A stretch of 64,000 bases of DNA. Origin: Rosistilla oblonga (lineage in GTDB: Bacteria; Planctomycetota; Planctomycetia; Pirellulales; Pirellulaceae). Made by a program: the position numbers and the translations under genes. The stretch covers positions 1,240,001 through 1,304,000 of the forward strand of contig NZ_CP036292.1 in NCBI RefSeq assembly GCF_007751715.1. The letters run 5' to 3'. The notes beneath the pieces are model-generated. The model searched no databases, had not been told where the DNA came from, and saw only the letters and a list, made by a program, of their open reading frames with translations. Positions within the stretch are counted from its first letter, which is position 1, and every line of letters begins with the position of its first letter. This document shows positions 34,190 to 43,218 of the stretch, in pieces.

Positions 34190-34481
34190 CAGTTGCGACT
34201 CTTGTTATTCGAATGGCGGTCAAACGCCCCGCCGGTTCGCGGAGCTATCGAGCATTGAGGAACTACGCAGCTTAGCTGTCGGAGGTTCGATCCGGTGCCG
34301 CGCGAACTCTCGATAACCACCACGCGGCGACGGGTTTGAGCGGATTTTGGAAAATATCCCCTGCAACCTTGGCTGGCGAGCGGTTTGCCAACCTTCCGCA
34401 GAAGCACTCAGCGGCGTAAAATTCCCGCCTAGCTTGGTGTGCGACCAGGCACTTCAAGAAAATTAGAAAAGGAAGATCACG

Positions 34482-35594
34482 ATGACTGCCCAGGCTGTCC
34501 AGGAGCGAATCTATAATTTCTCCCCAGGTCCAGCAACCATGCCGCTATCGGTATTGCGCGAGGTGCAAGACGAATTGCTGTGCTTGCCTGGAGCGGGCTG
34601 TTCGATCATGGAAATGTCGCATCGTGACAAGATTTTCCTCGACATCCTGCACGCTGCCGAAAATGGCGTCCGGTCGCTGTTGAACGTTTCCGATGACTAC
34701 GCCGTCCTCTTCCTGCAAGGCGGGGCGCGACTGCAGTTTTCGATGATCGCGGCGAATCTGTTGCGAGGCCACAGCGGCAAGGCTCAATACCTCGTCACCG
34801 GCAGCTGGGGAAAGAAGGCGGTCGAGGAAGCTGTCAAAGAGGGCCCGACCGAGGTCATCTGGGACGGCAAACCGAACAACTACAACAACCTCCCCGGCGA
34901 AGGCGATTACACCGTCGACCCTTCGGCTGCGTATCTTTATTACTGCAGCAACGAAACGATCCAAGGCGTTCAGTTTCAATCCGAACCCACGGCTCCCTCG
35001 GGCGTTCCGTTGATCTGCGACGCGTCGAGCGATTTCTTGTGCCGGCCGTTGGATATCGAAAAGTACGGCATGCTCTACGCATGTGCTCAGAAAAATGCAG
35101 GCCCCGCGGGCGTCACCGTGACGGTGATTCGCAAGGATCTGTTGGAGCGATCGCAAGCCGAGCTGCCCGGTTATCTGAACTACAAGAACCACGCCGATAA
35201 CGATTCGGAATGGAACACGCCGCCAAGCTTCGCGATCTACGTGCTGGGCAAAGTCTTGAATTGGTTGCGCGATGACATCGGCGGCCTGCAAGCGATGCAC
35301 GATCTGAACCGCGAGAAGGCAGCGTTGCTGTACGATTTGATCGATCAGCACCCCGAGTTTTACATCGGCCACTCGGTCCCCGATTGCCGATCGTTGATGA
35401 ACGTCACCTTCAAATTGCCTAGCGACGAACTGCAGGCGGCATTTTTGAGCCAAGCCGCAACGCACAATCTGGGCAGCCTGAAGGGACATCGCAGCGTCGG
35501 CGGAATTCGCGCCAGCATCTACAACGCGATGCCGCGCGAAGGCGTTGCCGCCTTGGCTGATTTCATGAAAGACTTTGTTGCTAAAAACGGTTAG
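34482..35594 (+). CDS. serC: Phosphoserine aminotransferase
   Basis: 370 residues. The enzyme makes 3-phosphoserine from 3-phosphohydroxypyruvate and glutamate, the second step of serine synthesis, and also serves in pyridoxal phosphate synthesis. Visible: NFSPGPATMPLSVLREVQDE at the N-terminus, MEMSHRDKIF, LLFLQGGARLQFSMI-type substrate loop (here VLFLQGGARLQFSMIAANLL), GSWGKKAVEEA, CDASSDFLCRPLD, the Schiff-base Lys in YACAQKNAGPAGVTV, and HRSVGGIRASIYNAMP at the end. It is followed by serA 169 bases downstream; the two complete adjacent steps of the pathway. Confidence 0.95.
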   Translation: MTAQAVQERIYNFSPGPATMPLSVLREVQDELLCLPGAGCSIMEMSHRDKIFLDILHAAENGVRSLLNVSDDYAVLFLQGGARLQFSMIAANLLRGHSGKAQYLVTGSWGKKAVEEAVKEGPTEVIWDGKPNNYNNLPGEGDYTVDPSAAYLYYCSNETIQGVQFQSEPTAPSGVPLICDASSDFLCRPLDIEKYGMLYACAQKNAGPAGVTVTVIRKDLLERSQAELPGYLNYKNHADNDSEWNTPPSFAIYVLGKVLNWLRDDIGGLQAMHDLNREKAALLYDLIDQHPEFYIGHSVPDCRSLMNVTFKLPSDELQAAFLSQAATHNLGSLKGHRSVGGIRASIYNAMPREGVAALADFMKDFVAKNG

Positions 35595-35763
35595 TTCCCT
35601 CGCCCATGCAGTAAGAGGGCTGCCGCCGGAGGATCACACGTTGGCTGACACCAGCCGACTCGCATCCCCGCGGAACCGTTTGCGTTAGGGACTTCTTCAA
35701 CCGATGTCCCTGACGATTGCTTATTTCACCCATCGCAGACTTTTATCAGAACCGACGGAAACC

Positions 35764-37392
35764 ATGCACCGAATCATCGTTCTCGACAGTATTGCCCAAG
35801 AAGGCCTTGATATTTTGGATGCCGAACCGGGTGTCGAATACGACGTCCGCACCGGACTCAAAGGCGAAGAACTCCGGCAGGCGCTGACGGAATACGATGG
35901 CGCGATTCTCCGCAGCGGCGTGAAGATCACGCCCGAATCGGTCGCTGGCAACACGCGGCTGAAGGCGCTCGTACGAGCTGGCGTGGGAACCGACAACATC
36001 GACAAACCGGCGGCCACCCGGCAGGGCATCGTTGTGATGAACACGCCGACCGGAAATACGGTCAGCACCGCCGAACATGCGTTTGCCCTGATGATGTCGC
36101 TGTCGCGGAATATCGCCGCAGCGAACCAAAGCCTTGTCGAAGGCCGCTGGGATCGCAAGCTGTATATGGGTAACCAGTTGGCTGGCAAAACCTTGGGCAT
36201 CGTCGGGATGGGACGGATCGGTCGCGAAGTCGCTTCGCGAGCCAAGGCGTTCGAAATGCGAGTCGTCGGTTACGATCCGTTTTTGACCGAAGAGCAGGCT
36301 GCGAAACTTGGGATCGATTACGCAGCGACTGTCGACGATCTGTTGCCGCAGATCGATTACCTGACCGTCCACACGCCGCTGACTCCCGAAACAACCAACT
36401 TGGTCAGCAAGGCGAACCTCGAAAAACTGAAGCCAGGCGTCCGCTTGATCAACGCAGCTCGCGGCGGGATCTACGACGAAGAAGCGCTGATCGAAGGTTT
36501 GGACAGCGGCAAGATCGGCGGCGTTGCGTTGGACGTTTACCCCAACGAACCCTGCACCGACAGCCCGCTGTTTGGCCGCCCCAACGTCGTCTGCACACCG
36601 CACTTGGGAGCGAGCACCGAAGAGGCTCAAACACAGGTCGCGGTCGAAGGTATTCACCTGTTGATCAACTTCTTGAAGACCGGCGAGATCCGCCACGCGG
36701 TGAACGTCGCGGCATTGGATCCCAAGACGCTGGCCGACATGAAGGGCTTCCTGAACGTGGCTCATCGCCTGGGCGTCCTGTTGGCTCAGTGGCATGGTGG
36801 CGGAATCGCGTCGGTGCAACTGCACTATCGCGGCGAGATCGCTTCGAAGAGCACCCAACTGCTGACCAGCGCGTTCTGCGCCGGTCTGTTGGAAAACGCT
36901 TTGGAGGAAGAGGTCAACGTGATCAACGCCGAGGTTTTGTTGCGTGATCGCGGAATCGACTTGGTCGCTCACCAGCACCACGAAATGGGGTCGTTTACGT
37001 CGTCGATGACCGTTGAGGTTTCGGGCGGCGATCGCAGCGTAAAGGCTTCCGGAGCGCTGTTGGGACACAACATGCCACGCTTGGTAATGTTGGACGATCA
37101 TCGTCTGGAAAGCTACCTCGACGGCAAGCTGTTGATCTTCACGCATGCCGACGTCCCCGGAATTATCGGTCGCGTCGGAACCGTGTTTGGCCAGCACAAC
37201 GTCAACATCGGCCAGATGGCAGTCGGCCGCGCCGGCGGCAGCCAAGGCAGCCGCGCTGTGGGCGTCTTGAATCTCGACGGCGTGCCATCGCAAGCCGCTT
37301 TGGACGAAGTGCAAGCGATCGAAGCGATCGACCACGTCTGCGTGATCGAATTGCCGCCAGCGGATCAATTGCCAGCTTGGCTGCAAGCGTAA
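35764..37392 (+). CDS. serA: D-3-phosphoglycerate dehydrogenase
   Basis: 542 residues from the ATG at 35764; the frame can start at 35704 but those 20 residues are not family-like. It oxidises 3-phosphoglycerate with NAD, the first step of serine synthesis. The catalytic and NAD domains show ALVRAGVGTDNIDKPAATRQ, GKTLGIVGMGRIGREVASRA, LINAARGGIYDEEAL and the catalytic His in CTPHLGASTEEAQ. The intervening (ASB) domain covers about 320-455. The C-terminal ACT domain (LLIFTHADVPGIIGRVGTVF) is the site of serine feedback in related enzymes. Length and domain set are those of the long bacterial type. Confidence 0.95.
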   Translation: MHRIIVLDSIAQEGLDILDAEPGVEYDVRTGLKGEELRQALTEYDGAILRSGVKITPESVAGNTRLKALVRAGVGTDNIDKPAATRQGIVVMNTPTGNTVSTAEHAFALMMSLSRNIAAANQSLVEGRWDRKLYMGNQLAGKTLGIVGMGRIGREVASRAKAFEMRVVGYDPFLTEEQAAKLGIDYAATVDDLLPQIDYLTVHTPLTPETTNLVSKANLEKLKPGVRLINAARGGIYDEEALIEGLDSGKIGGVALDVYPNEPCTDSPLFGRPNVVCTPHLGASTEEAQTQVAVEGIHLLINFLKTGEIRHAVNVAALDPKTLADMKGFLNVAHRLGVLLAQWHGGGIASVQLHYRGEIASKSTQLLTSAFCAGLLENALEEEVNVINAEVLLRDRGIDLVAHQHHEMGSFTSSMTVEVSGGDRSVKASGALLGHNMPRLVMLDDHRLESYLDGKLLIFTHADVPGIIGRVGTVFGQHNVNIGQMAVGRAGGSQGSRAVGVLNLDGVPSQAALDEVQAIEAIDHVCVIELPPADQLPAWLQA

Positions 37393-37668
37393 TCGCCCTG
37401 TCGCGATCCCTCGATTGATGCGGCGATCAACGGTCGTCGCGTTGTGGGCAGACTGCCGATCGAATCCCGGTCGGCACTCAGTTCCCGTGAATTCAGCGTT
37501 TCACGGGCAGACATTGGCGGTATATTGATTGTGTTCGACGTCAGCTTTGGCGTTTTGTGAACCGGTTGTTTTTTCCGTTTGCGATTCTGCTCGCTTGGCG
37601 AGTAGAGCGACGCCCGCGGGGCGACTGCCAATCGATGGGAAGCACTTGCCCGCTCCAGGAGCCTGATG

Positions 37669-38277
37669 ATGGACGAACACGATTCGATCGATCTATTTGC
37701 TCGTGTCCGCGAAGGGGAAAAAGAGGCCGAGTTCGAACTGTTCGACCACTACGTCGTGCGGTTATTGGGGCTGGTGCGGAAACGAATCTCGCCGCAATTC
37801 GCCCGGCGTATCGAAGCCGAGGATGTCGTCCAATCGGCCTATCGCAGCTTCTTTTCGGGCGTCCAAGACGATCGCTTTGTGTTGCAAAACAGCGGCGATC
37901 TGTGGCGGTTGTTGGCTGCGATCACGATGCACAAATTGCATCGCCAATTGGAACGCAATAAAGCTGCCAAGCGTTCGGTCAAACGGGAGCACAGCATTCA
38001 ATTGCAGTTGGGAGATTCCAGCTGTACGTTTTCGGTCGATGCCGTCGCCAGCGAACCGACTCCCGAAGATGAGGTCGCTCTTAGCGAAGAGATCGGGCTG
38101 CTGATGAGTTCCTTCGATACGGGACAGCAGACGATGTTCGAGATGCGTTTGGCCGGAGCGACGATCGACGAGATCGCCGCGCAGATGGAGTGTTCCGAGC
38201 GGACCGTCCGCCGCTTCTTCGACCGGAAGGTCAAACCGATGCTCGAAGCGAGGTTTGGTTTGCCCCAACCGTCGTGA
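37669..38277 (+). CDS. ECF-like RNA polymerase sigma factor (second)
   Basis: 202 residues; of two adjacent ATG codons the one at 37669 is chosen since AGGAG lies seven bases before it. Region 2 is at about 10-85 (RVREGEKEAEFELFDHYVVR, EAEDVVQSAYRSFFSG, LWRLLAAITMHKLHRQ). An insert (VKREHSIQLQLGDSS) separates it from region 4 at about 130-190, whose HTH reads TIDEIAAQMECSERTVRRF. This is the planctomycete-specific short sigma group in which the two domains are divided by a variable linker. It has little similarity to the one at 5100-5654. No anti-sigma partner is adjacent. Confidence 0.88.
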   Translation: MDEHDSIDLFARVREGEKEAEFELFDHYVVRLLGLVRKRISPQFARRIEAEDVVQSAYRSFFSGVQDDRFVLQNSGDLWRLLAAITMHKLHRQLERNKAAKRSVKREHSIQLQLGDSSCTFSVDAVASEPTPEDEVALSEEIGLLMSSFDTGQQTMFEMRLAGATIDEIAAQMECSERTVRRFFDRKVKPMLEARFGLPQPS

Positions 38278-38302
38278 TTCGTTTGGGCTTTGGCTCTTCT
38301 CG

Positions 38303-39604
38303 CTATTCCTGCGAACGCATTGTAACGCGCGGCACCAGTGGCGACTGGAGATACGGCGGTTGAGGCGGTGGCGAAGGCAGCAGATCCAAGACCGGGTTGT
38401 TCGGTTCGCCAGCAAACAGCGGCTGCGAATACTCGGGAGCGACCAGTTGTTTGGGAGCGCTGATCGCCAGCGGTTGCGGAGTGCTTAGCACCGCGATCGG
38501 GCGATTGGCTTGCACCGCCAGGATCCCCGCTGGGAGATTGCGGTTGTCGGCGTCGCACGCTCCGATGAATTGCCAGCCCGCTTCGTCCATCGCAAACCGG
38601 AACTGCATCAGGTCGAACGGATGAGCCGGGCGATTGTTGGCGACGAGCGATTGGACGCCTAACAAGTGGTTGGACGATTGCAGCAGCGAATCGCCAAGCT
38701 GGCCGTTGCGGATCGTCACGCCGCCGGCGATGTTTGTCAGCAGTCCCTGCTCGATTCGGCACTGCCCCAACCAAACGTCGGCGGTTCCGGTCAGCTTGTG
38801 GGCCAAGTTGTCGAACACGCGGCTGACTTCGATGCCCGTGATCGACGATCCGCCGAGATCGATGTTCCATCCATCGCGGCTCAAACGGCAGCTGACCGGG
38901 CCGTTGAATTCACAACTGTGGCCAAGCTTGGGCAGCTGTGGGAAGTAGTCCGACAGCAGCGAATAGGGCAGCGACGTGCCGCCGGTATGCAGTTTCCACG
39001 CGGTCTCGGGATAGCGGCGGCTGCGGTCGCGGGTGATCGAGATCGTCGCTGGCGATGGCATCTCGCGACCGGCGATCTTGAACTGCATGATCGTTTCGTT
39101 GGCGTAATCGTGCGGTTGCACATACGCTTGCAGATCGGTCAGCGTGACGCCGCCGCTGGTGCTCAAAATGCTCAGATCGTCCGCGGCGATCCGGACCGGA
39201 TTGGTCGTCAGTTCGGGATGGCACAGGAAGCGATCGTGCAGCAGATGCCAAGCGTGTGGCAATTGCGGGGCTCGGACCTCTGGTTGTGCCAGTCGCAGCG
39301 CGAGCCTGCCGTCGCGGGTTGTGAACTGCACCACGCGGATGCTGCCGATGTCGGCTCCCGTTTCCGGATCGGTCACGTTCACCCGTTCCAGCTGCATCGC
39401 GCCGGGAGCCAAGACTTTCAGTTCGCCGATTTCAAAACGCAGCCCGAATCGATCGCACAGCTCGTTTTCCAGCCGCTCTCGCCGCCAGTTGTCGAACCAA
39501 GGCGTGCTGCGAACCAAGACTGTCGATACCGTCAGCAGTGTGGGTAGCGCACAGGCGACCACAAACACTAATTGACAGATCAGTCGTTGAGTTCTTTCGT
39601 GCAT
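38303..39604 (-). CDS. Membrane-anchored protein with AsmA/TamB-like region
   Basis: 433 residues from the ATG at 39604; a longer start at 39664 has no membrane or family support. One N-terminal membrane helix (LICQLVFVVACALPTLLTV) leads to a large periplasmic beta-rich part. Its first segment, with ELCDRFGLRFEIGELKVLAP, VNVTDPETGADIGSIRVVQF and GRLALRLAQPEVR, resembles the N-terminus of AsmA/TamB proteins, which bridge the envelope. Repeats of strand pairs continue to about 370, and a Pro-rich tail follows. Role unknown; related proteins affect lipid or outer-membrane transport. It is convergent with the sigma factor gene, with 25 bases between their ends. Confidence 0.6.
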   Translation of the reverse strand: MHERTQRLICQLVFVVACALPTLLTVSTVLVRSTPWFDNWRRERLENELCDRFGLRFEIGELKVLAPGAMQLERVNVTDPETGADIGSIRVVQFTTRDGRLALRLAQPEVRAPQLPHAWHLLHDRFLCHPELTTNPVRIAADDLSILSTSGGVTLTDLQAYVQPHDYANETIMQFKIAGREMPSPATISITRDRSRRYPETAWKLHTGGTSLPYSLLSDYFPQLPKLGHSCEFNGPVSCRLSRDGWNIDLGGSSITGIEVSRVFDNLAHKLTGTADVWLGQCRIEQGLLTNIAGGVTIRNGQLGDSLLQSSNHLLGVQSLVANNRPAHPFDLMQFRFAMDEAGWQFIGACDADNRNLPAGILAVQANRPIAVLSTPQPLAISAPKQLVAPEYSQPLFAGEPNNPVLDLLPSPPPQPPYLQSPLVPRVTMRSQE

Positions 39605-40011
39605 CCTTGCACCGATCGGTTGATTGGCCTTCGCCCATGGAGCCGTCCAAAATCGGGGCTCCACGTTCGCAACGCAGCGAGCGCAATCGTAGTGATTGAT
39701 CGGCGTTGATGGTAGAGCGAACGGGCCGCAGGAATTGCGAAACCCCCGGTTTCAGTTCGGTTTGCCCGCACCGCAACCGAGCTCGATTCGGCGGATTGGT
39801 CCGCTAGCATCGCTCGCCCGATAAAGCCCGCTGTGGCTGTAACGGCTTGTCGGCCTGCCGCTTGTCCGGCGGGAGCCTGCGATTGCTTCCGCTACCAATA
39901 AAAAATGCCAGCAAACCCGGATTGGATTTGCTAGCAATAAGATTTGATTCCTCGCAACGCTTCGTCAGCGATTGACCAGCGCGGCGAAGCGGTGCCGACA
40001 CGGCTGCCGGA
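39605..40011. other. Gene-free spacer holding a terminator
   Basis: No supported gene on either strand. The only clear element is the terminator of the kinase-tubulin operon described separately. The rest is GC-rich without repeated structure. Confidence 0.4.
39897..39935 (-). terminator. Rho-independent terminator of the kinase-tubulin operon
   Basis: On the minus strand a 12-bp stem, including three G-U pairs, forms between 39935-39924 and 39918-39907 with a 5-base loop, followed at once by ATTTTTTATT (39906-39897). It lies 77 bases past the stop of the kinase-tubulin gene. Confidence 0.75.
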
Positions 40012-43000
40012 TCAATTCGCGAAGGTCATCGATTTGGCGGTCGAATTGCTTTCGGTCGGTTCGGTCCACTGGATATCACAGCGGCTCATTAGGCGTCCGG
40101 CGATCGTAAGGTCGGCACCGAGGGTGCCGACGAGATTTCCCAGGATCGAGGCGACGGGAATTTCCGAGGCTTCGTGCAGGATCATCGTCTTGGCATTGGG
40201 AGCGACGAGGGTGGTGATCTCGCAGCCGACGGCGGCTTCGATCGCTGGTTTCAGCGACGCGAGTTGACGTTTGTCGTCGCCGACCAGCAGCACGCGTTGA
40301 CGGCCACCGAATCGCAACAGTTTGGGACGGGCTCGTTTGAGCGCGGTGTCGATCAGCGATTTCAATTCTTCGCTCGATACGACGCCCGCTCCGCTAGTAT
40401 CGTTCAGCATTTCGTTTGCCGTCTCCGCTGCGGAGGCCATCATCTGGTCCAGCATGTCGCCAATTTTTGGCGGCGTTACGGGAGCCGACGGGCTGAGGCA
40501 TCGGAACAATAGTTTGTCGGCGAATTGATCGTGCAGCGCGGCGGCGACAACCGGTTGGATCTTCCGCTCGGTTAGGTTCGATGACAGGCCGCTTGGCAGT
40601 TGCAGACCCAGCAGCAGCTGATGCAGGTCGGCGAGTTCGTTGGCGTGCGACAACAACTCTTGTTCCAAGCACTTGACCTGGTCGCCGATCTCTTCGAACA
40701 CGATGCCGTTTGGTTTCTGCAGATCGGCTCGCATCAGATCCAGCATCGCCCCCGAGATTCTCGACAGATCGATTTGTTTGACCCGCGTCGATGTCAGGTC
40801 GCTCATGGCGAGATGCAGCGCATCGTTGGCTCGTTCGCGAAGGCTTGTGATCTCGTGCTCGTTCTCTTGAGCGTAAGCAAAACACTGCTTCGTGATCGCT
40901 CGCAGCAGACCTACCGATTGGAACAGGTCCAACTTTTGGTCGCGGAGTTTTTTACGCAGCAGTTGCATCAGCGATCCGATCGATCCCTTCCCCAGCTGTG
41001 GCAGTTCTTGCGTCGGTTCATCGGATTCCGCAGCCATTGCGAGCAGCGGTTGAACTTTGGCACGAGCGCAGATCACTGCGTCTTTGGCGATCGGCGCCGA
41101 TGGGTCGCGCCGCGACTTCATCTCTCTAGCGATCGTTTGTTCCAGTTCGGTGCACCACGTTTCAGGCTTTTGCTGCAGGACTTCTTCGATCTGTTGAGCC
41201 GCCCACAGCGTCGGCGAAACACCGATCTGGTTGAGCGTCGAGATCACATCGTGCCGCAGGTTGGCGTGTTGGGTTTTGGGATCTCCCATCCAGCCGCGGA
41301 TGACTTGGTCGATCGAGCGTTTCTGCAGCCCTTCGAGATCGATCTGCGGGCGGACTTCCAAAGGTGCGGAACCAAAGCTGCGGAGCGTCGCATCGGTGCG
41401 ATTCTCGTTTTCGACTTCCGGGCGTTTCCTCGCTTGATCCATCAAAGCGGGAGCGATGAAGGCATCGTTCCAAAGGTAGTCCGAGAGCAATTGAATGCCG
41501 TCTTGGTCCTTCGATGGTGCCGCGACATAAGCGGCTGGCAACGGGGTTCGCGCGGCCGGAACGGATGCCAATGTGTTGGCCCGATCCTCGGGATAACCTT
41601 TGTTTGGTTGCAGGAAGTAGTGCATCTCGCTGAGCGCCGCGTGAGTCGATGCGATCGACAGCGGGTCGGCGTTGGCAACGTCTTCTGGTACCGAAGCCAA
41701 CATCAATGGACGGACTTCGATTTCGGCAAGGTTGTGTTCGTCCAACAGGTTGCGAAGCATGAACGTAACGTCCAGGAACATGCCGCTGGCGGTACCGCCA
41801 TACAGTGATCCGACGACGTAGATCCGCGGCTTGCGGTTGCCGTCGGGATCGTTTTGTAGTTCGGAGATCGATTGCGAGAGCATCCGTTTCAGATGGCTGG
41901 CATGGTCGATCAACGCCAAGCGTCCCAGCGGGCGGAGCCCTTCGGTGCGTCGTGTTTTGGGGACGTTGTAGATCCACCGGCGGCTGATCGATGTGAACCG
42001 ATCGCCGTGCGATTCACGATAATCGTGAGGGCTCTTCAGCGGGAAACAGGCGCGTTGAACGTTGCAGATCAAATTGTTGGCGATTTCGAATTCGCGAAAC
42101 CTATACAGTTCGGCATCGTCGGTGTCGATCAACAACCCCTGCAGATTGCAAAACGTCGATTCGGAGTTTGTTTGTTTCAGGCACAGTTGTTCCATCACGC
42201 TGCGACCGACGCCACCGAGACCGATCACCAGAGCTTCGCTGGTCTCTAAGCTGGAAAGTTCTTTCGAGTCGAGTCGCGGGAGATTGGCGACGGCTGGGCG
42301 GTTGCTGACCGACAAGCTTTCGCTCAGTTCGTCGAATCGCTGTGTATTCCCATCGACGGGGTTGGCTTGCGTCGGGATCGCGATCGGCCGTTCGCTCGAT
42401 TGCTTCAGACGATTCACGAGGTCGCGGCAACTGGGGAAGCGGCGGTTGGGATCTTTTTCCAAAGCGCGTGCGATCACAGGCCGGTCGGCCGGCGGAAGCG
42501 ATTCCAAGTTGGGCGCGCTGTGAACGTGTTGGGTTGCCAGTTGAGCAATCGTTCGCCCGGCGAACGGTCGGTGTCCGGTCAACATCTCTTGATACATAAC
42601 GGCCAGTGAATATTGGTCGCTGTTGTGATGCGGTCGGCCATCGAAGACTTCCGGCGCAGCGTAGATTGGCGTCAGTCCGCCGACCATCGAACACTCGATA
42701 TCGCCGAGGTCTTTCAGCAGACCGAAGTCGCCAACTTTGACGTGACCGCCAACGATCAACAGGTTCCCAGGTTTGACGTCCAGGTGCTGCAGTTGAAATT
42801 CGTCGTGTAGATAATCGAGTCCATCGGCGGCGTCGTGCAGGTAGCCCAGCAGGTCCGGCTTAGGAATTCCACACGATCCCCGCTCGCGATGCTTGTTGTA
42901 GATATCCTCCAAACTGCCAGCGGCCAGTTCGGTGACGATGATCAATTGACCATTGATGATCTCGAATCGTTCCAACGACAACAGGAACGGATGGTTAACT

Positions 43001-43206
43001 CCTTTGATCCGGTTCAAGGAACGCAATTCGCGCGAACCCCGTTCGCTGTCGTGCGAACCGAAGACAAATTTGATCGCCTTCTCCATCCCGCCGGGCGCTT
43101 CGGCGCTCCAGACTTCGCCGTAGCCACCAGCACCCAGTTTGCGCAAGACCTTGTAGCCAGCGATGGTTTCCGTGCCCGATTCGATTTTTAAAGCTGAAAT
43201 AGTCAT
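40012..43206 (-). CDS. Serine/threonine protein kinase fused to a tubulin/FtsZ-like domain
   Basis: 1064 residues in two parts. Part 1 (about 15-268) is a protein kinase: Gly-loop GAGGYG (25-30), ATP-binding Lys46, catalytic Asp143 in HLDVKPGN (Leu replaces the Arg of HRD), DFG 160-162, APE 184-186. It looks active. After a flexible linker, part 2 (about 325-1064) matches the Tubulin_2 type: nucleotide loop GLGGVG (329-334), an aspartate loop in LLIDTDDAEL, and GGTASG (470-475), equivalent to the tubulin signature GGGTGSG, then long helical regions and a final alpha/beta segment with VLLVGDDKRQ. I infer a GTP-binding protein whose assembly is governed by phosphorylation. It lies 12 bases behind the AAA+ gene in the same operon. 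Function not known. Confidence 0.8.
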   Translation of the reverse strand: MTISALKIESGTETIAGYKVLRKLGAGGYGEVWSAEAPGGMEKAIKFVFGSHDSERGSRELRSLNRIKGVNHPFLLSLERFEIINGQLIIVTELAAGSLEDIYNKHRERGSCGIPKPDLLGYLHDAADGLDYLHDEFQLQHLDVKPGNLLIVGGHVKVGDFGLLKDLGDIECSMVGGLTPIYAAPEVFDGRPHHNSDQYSLAVMYQEMLTGHRPFAGRTIAQLATQHVHSAPNLESLPPADRPVIARALEKDPNRRFPSCRDLVNRLKQSSERPIAIPTQANPVDGNTQRFDELSESLSVSNRPAVANLPRLDSKELSSLETSEALVIGLGGVGRSVMEQLCLKQTNSESTFCNLQGLLIDTDDAELYRFREFEIANNLICNVQRACFPLKSPHDYRESHGDRFTSISRRWIYNVPKTRRTEGLRPLGRLALIDHASHLKRMLSQSISELQNDPDGNRKPRIYVVGSLYGGTASGMFLDVTFMLRNLLDEHNLAEIEVRPLMLASVPEDVANADPLSIASTHAALSEMHYFLQPNKGYPEDRANTLASVPAARTPLPAAYVAAPSKDQDGIQLLSDYLWNDAFIAPALMDQARKRPEVENENRTDATLRSFGSAPLEVRPQIDLEGLQKRSIDQVIRGWMGDPKTQHANLRHDVISTLNQIGVSPTLWAAQQIEEVLQQKPETWCTELEQTIAREMKSRRDPSAPIAKDAVICARAKVQPLLAMAAESDEPTQELPQLGKGSIGSLMQLLRKKLRDQKLDLFQSVGLLRAITKQCFAYAQENEHEITSLRERANDALHLAMSDLTSTRVKQIDLSRISGAMLDLMRADLQKPNGIVFEEIGDQVKCLEQELLSHANELADLHQLLLGLQLPSGLSSNLTERKIQPVVAAALHDQFADKLLFRCLSPSAPVTPPKIGDMLDQMMASAAETANEMLNDTSGAGVVSSEELKSLIDTALKRARPKLLRFGGRQRVLLVGDDKRQLASLKPAIEAAVGCEITTLVAPNAKTMILHEASEIPVASILGNLVGTLGADLTIAGRLMSRCDIQWTEPTESNSTAKSMTFAN

Positions 43207-43218
43207 TGTGCCTACTAT

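Noticed and set aside
35746-37386. A 546-codon open frame antisense to serA
   Set aside because: serA is certain by its motifs; the antisense frame has no family similarity and is explained by codon bias.
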